Below, one piece after another: positions 3,775 to 6,136 of a stretch of 6,136 nucleotides of DNA. The position numbers and the translations under genes are program-made. This DNA comes from Niveispirillum sp. (GTDB taxonomy: Bacteria; Pseudomonadota; Alphaproteobacteria; Azospirillales; Azospirillaceae), in assembly GCA_016463045.1 (NCBI GenBank), contig JAEMSB010000100.1, positions 4,472 through 10,607 of the forward strand, in the 5' to 3' direction. The first letter of the stretch is position 1; the number at the start of each line of letters is the position of its first letter. The notes below the pieces were generated by a model. It was not told where the DNA came from, did not search any database, and saw only the letters and a list, made by a program, of their open reading frames with translations.

Positions 3775-6069
3775 ATGTCTATGCGTGCGCAATTGTCGTG
3801 GCGTCCGTCCTTGCTGGCCGTGGGCCTGGCGCTGCTTTCGGGTGCGCTGCCGGTAGGCGCGCAGGAGAAGAAGGCGGATGCCGGCCCCATGCTGGACGAG
3901 ATCGTGGTGGTCAGCCAGAAGCGGGCAGGTGCCGTGGATGTGCAGGCCGTGTCGGTCGCTATCACCGCCTTCGACGCCAATGCCATCGAGAAAAGCTTTG
4001 CCACCGATCTCGTGGATGTGGGCCGCATGGCGCCGAACATCCAGCTGAACCAGTCGGGCACCTTTGGCGGCTTCTCCAACTTCTTCATTCGCGGCATCGG
4101 GTCGTCCAATACGATCCGCACCGTGGACCCGGCTGTCGGCACCTTCGTTGACGGCATCTATATCGGCTTCGGCCCCGCCTCCATGCAGGACACGTTCGAC
4201 ATCGCCTCGGTTGAAGTGCTGCGCGGGCCGCAGGGCACGCTGTTTGGCAAGAATGTGACGGGTGGTGCCGTGTCCGTGATGTCCACCCGGCCCACGGGCG
4301 AACTGGGTGCCGATATCAAGGTCACCTATGGCAACTATGACCGCATGGACGTGTCGGCGGCTGTGCAGTTCCCCATCATCGAGGGTGAGCTGGCGGGCAA
4401 GATCGCCGCCATGTCGAAAAGCCGCGACGGCTATTTCAAGAACCTGACCACGGGCCGGACCAAGCCCGATGTCGATACCTCCATCATTCGCCCGACCTTC
4501 CGCTGGACGCCCAATGAAGTGCTGACCGTCGATCTGATCGGTGAATATTACCGGGACAAGGGCGGCTCGTCGGCCTCGCAGAACCGGGACAGCCGGGTCA
4601 ATCCGCGCATGCTGCTGGTCAATGGGCAGCTGGTGGCCTCGCCCGCGACCGTGCAGCGCGTGTTCGGCTATACCCCGCCCACGGACAAGTATGACATCAA
4701 CCATAATGACCAGGGCTATGTGGATACAACGGCGGGCCATGGCATCATCGATGCCAGCCTGGATCTGGGCCATGGCATCGTCTCGCTGGTCACCGGCTAT
4801 CGCGAGGTGAAGTTCAACTCCTCCACCGATTTTGACGGTTCACCCTATGTGGTGTTCGAATTCCCGGACAACCGGGAGCGTCAGCATCAGTATTCGGGCG
4901 AGCTGCGCTATGCGTCCAACTTCTCCGATACGGTGGAGTTCACGGCGGGCCTCTATTACTTCACGCAGGAAATGTACATTGCCGAGCGCCGCGCGGCCTA
5001 TGCCAGCGGTCCGGCGACGGCGCCTGTCATTTCGCGCACGGTCGGCATCGCCAAGACTGATGACAGTTCCTATGCCGTGTTTGGCCAGGGGGCGGTGAAG
5101 TTCACCGATCAGCTGTCACTGATCCTGGGTGGGCGCTATACGGTGGAGAAGAAGGAGATCGAACTCTGCCCCTTCAACGCCGCCCTCTATACCAGCCTGA
5201 ATTTCAATGCCTGTCCTGTTGCGCGCCTGAACGGCGATGACAAGTGGAACAGCTTCTCGCCCAAGGTCGGCCTGGATTATAAGGTCGATGATGATGTGCT
5301 GCTCTATGCGTCCTGGACCAAGGGCTTCCGCTCCGGCTCCTTCAATGCCCGCGCCACCAATGCCGCCGTTCTGGGGCCGGTGGATCAGGAGACGGTGTCT
5401 TCTTATGAAGCCGGTATGAAGAGTGAGCTGATGGGAAGGCGCCTGCGCCTGAACACGGCGGCCTTCCTGTCGGATTACACCAATATCCAGCGCACCGTGT
5501 CCGATACCGTCATCGTCAATGGCCTGCCGACAGTGACGCAGGTGCCGCGCAACGCGGCCTCGGCCACCATCTGGGGTCTGGAACTGGAAGGCTCCTTCCT
5601 GGTCACCGACGCGCTGACACTGGATGCCTCGCTGGGCTACACCAATGCCGGTTATGACAGCTTCGCCAATATCGATACGAACCGGAACGGCGTGTATGAG
5701 CCGGCGATCGATGGTCCCATCGCCAAGGATCTGAAGTTCGAGCGCGTGCCAAAATGGCAGTATGCCGTGTCGGCCAGCTATGAGGTGCCGGTCTCGGACA
5801 CGTCCTCGCTGCGCTTCCGCACCTCCTATACCTGGGTGGATGATCAGTTCATCGATACGCTGAACAGCCCGTCCCTGGCGCTGAAATCTTATGGCCTGTG
5901 GGATGCGTCGGTCAGCTACTCCCTCAATGACAGCTACACCGTGTCCCTGTTCGGGCGTAACCTGAACGATGCTGAATATTATGATTTCGGCTTTGACGGC
6001 GGCACGCACCGCGCCGTCTGGGGTGGCACACCGCGCACTTATGGCGTGGAACTGTCGGCGAAGTTCTGA
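3775..6069 (+). CDS. TonB-dependent outer-membrane receptor
   Basis: Complete 764-residue receptor that imports a scarce ligand (typically a ferric siderophore, vitamin or glycan) across the outer membrane using TonB-ExbBD energy. ATG 3775 has AGGGGAGG six bases upstream; an in-frame ATG at 3781 is the alternative. A signal peptide spans residues 1-29, probably cleaved after VGA. The TonB box DEIVVVS is at 41-47, immediately after it, so there is no FecA-type signalling domain. The plug domain is about 55-170, with VSVAITAF at 60-66, FIRGIG at 104-109 and VEVLRGPQGTLFGKN at 146-160. The rest is the 22-strand barrel, with YEAGMKSEL at 544-552, GRNLNDAEYY at 727-736 and a terminal Phe for BAM recognition. 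The ligand cannot be read from the sequence; no transport or regulator gene is adjacent. It is chromosomal DNA, intact, with GC-rich codon use. ATAC/GTAT dyads upstream suggest repressor control. Confidence 0.96.
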   Translation: MSMRAQLSWRPSLLAVGLALLSGALPVGAQEKKADAGPMLDEIVVVSQKRAGAVDVQAVSVAITAFDANAIEKSFATDLVDVGRMAPNIQLNQSGTFGGFSNFFIRGIGSSNTIRTVDPAVGTFVDGIYIGFGPASMQDTFDIASVEVLRGPQGTLFGKNVTGGAVSVMSTRPTGELGADIKVTYGNYDRMDVSAAVQFPIIEGELAGKIAAMSKSRDGYFKNLTTGRTKPDVDTSIIRPTFRWTPNEVLTVDLIGEYYRDKGGSSASQNRDSRVNPRMLLVNGQLVASPATVQRVFGYTPPTDKYDINHNDQGYVDTTAGHGIIDASLDLGHGIVSLVTGYREVKFNSSTDFDGSPYVVFEFPDNRERQHQYSGELRYASNFSDTVEFTAGLYYFTQEMYIAERRAAYASGPATAPVISRTVGIAKTDDSSYAVFGQGAVKFTDQLSLILGGRYTVEKKEIELCPFNAALYTSLNFNACPVARLNGDDKWNSFSPKVGLDYKVDDDVLLYASWTKGFRSGSFNARATNAAVLGPVDQETVSSYEAGMKSELMGRRLRLNTAAFLSDYTNIQRTVSDTVIVNGLPTVTQVPRNAASATIWGLELEGSFLVTDALTLDASLGYTNAGYDSFANIDTNRNGVYEPAIDGPIAKDLKFERVPKWQYAVSASYEVPVSDTSSLRFRTSYTWVDDQFIDTLNSPSLALKSYGLWDASVSYSLNDSYTVSLFGRNLNDAEYYDFGFDGGTHRAVWGGTPRTYGVELSAKF

Positions 6070-6082
6070 GGGTAAACAGCGC

Positions 6083-6108
6083 CCCTCGCCCACGATAGTG
6101 GGAGAGGG
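6083..6108. repeat. GC-rich stem-loop after the receptor gene
   Basis: CCCTC-G-CCCAC (6083-6093) pairs with GTGGG-A-GAGGG (6098-6108) around a GATA loop, giving two 5-bp helices with one G/A mismatch. It begins 13 bases after the receptor stop. No T-run follows. The CCCTC...GAGGG form with an adjoining second hairpin recalls dispersed intergenic repeats of GC-rich alphaproteobacteria, from general memory rather than a search. Confidence 0.5.
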
Positions 6109-6112
6109 AGGG

Positions 6113-6136
6113 GCCCATCGCTTCACAGCGATGGGC
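6113..6136. terminator. Perfect 10-bp hairpin at the window end, possible receptor terminator
   Basis: GCCCATCGCT (6113-6122) is the exact complement of AGCGATGGGC (6127-6136), with the loop TCAC. The window stops at the last paired base, so a following T-run, which would make it a rho-independent terminator, cannot be seen. It could instead be part of a dispersed palindromic repeat together with the stem-loop at 6083-6108. Confidence 0.5.

Noticed and set aside
3481..4773. 430-residue open frame on the - strand overlapping the receptor gene
   Set aside because: His/Arg/Gly-rich composition typical of the antisense of a GC-rich gene. The receptor on the + strand has clear family motifs over the same bases.
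5116..6126. 336-residue open frame on the - strand over the receptor's 3' half
   Set aside because: Shadow of the receptor codons, with no recognisable domain and a biased composition.
1..6136. CRISPR arrays, rRNA genes, IS transposases, restriction or toxin-antitoxin pairs
   Set aside because: I looked and saw no regularly spaced repeats, no rRNA sequence and no diagnostic motifs of these systems.

Overview
The window joins two kinds of DNA. The left half (about 1-3331) is the integrase-proximal end of a mobile island, satellite or prophage remnant. The right half (about 3332-6136) is ordinary chromosome carrying a TonB-dependent outer-membrane receptor. The boundary is visible: the 3' part of a tRNA-Met(CAT) gene, from anticodon stem-loop to CCA end, sits at about 3284-3331 with no D-arm or 5' acceptor strand in front of it. 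A strong rho-independent terminator, presumably that of the original tRNA gene, follows directly. This is what one junction looks like after a tyrosine integrase inserts into a tRNA gene. Most of the DNA is GC-rich. A sphingomonad- or Rhodospirillales-like receptor and an alphaproteobacterial-looking tRNA suggest an alphaproteobacterium, but the genus cannot be fixed from this window.

Layout, left to right. 2-217 is the 3' end of an unrecognised gene on the + strand. 218-355 is a compact non-coding region with a perfect DnaA box, a 30-nt pyrimidine tract, a perfect 13-bp inverted repeat and interlocking TTGAGCAA-type repeats; it may be an origin or a regulatory site. Four genes then run leftward on the - strand. 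In order of transcription they are a P4-like tyrosine integrase (1871-3085), an unrecognised 244-residue protein encoded by AT-rich DNA (1120-1854), an AlpA/excisionase-type helix-turn-helix protein (775-1014), and a small protein with a possible winged-helix core (356-778). Between the integrase and the tRNA remnant lies about 150-200 bp of AT-rich DNA with repeated TAAGTGCA motifs, plausible arm-type sites.

On the chromosomal side, 3374-3774 is a 400-bp intergenic region with a possible sigma70-type promoter, several ATAC/GTAT palindromes and a hairpin just before a strong Shine-Dalgarno sequence. The complete 764-residue receptor follows (3775-6069), then two GC-rich stem-loops to the window end.

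The integrase and the small HTH protein probably form the integration/excision module. The AT-rich gene 16 bp behind the integrase looks like recently acquired cargo and is the best candidate here for an undescribed function. The receptor is a chromosomal neighbour and has no evident functional link to the island.
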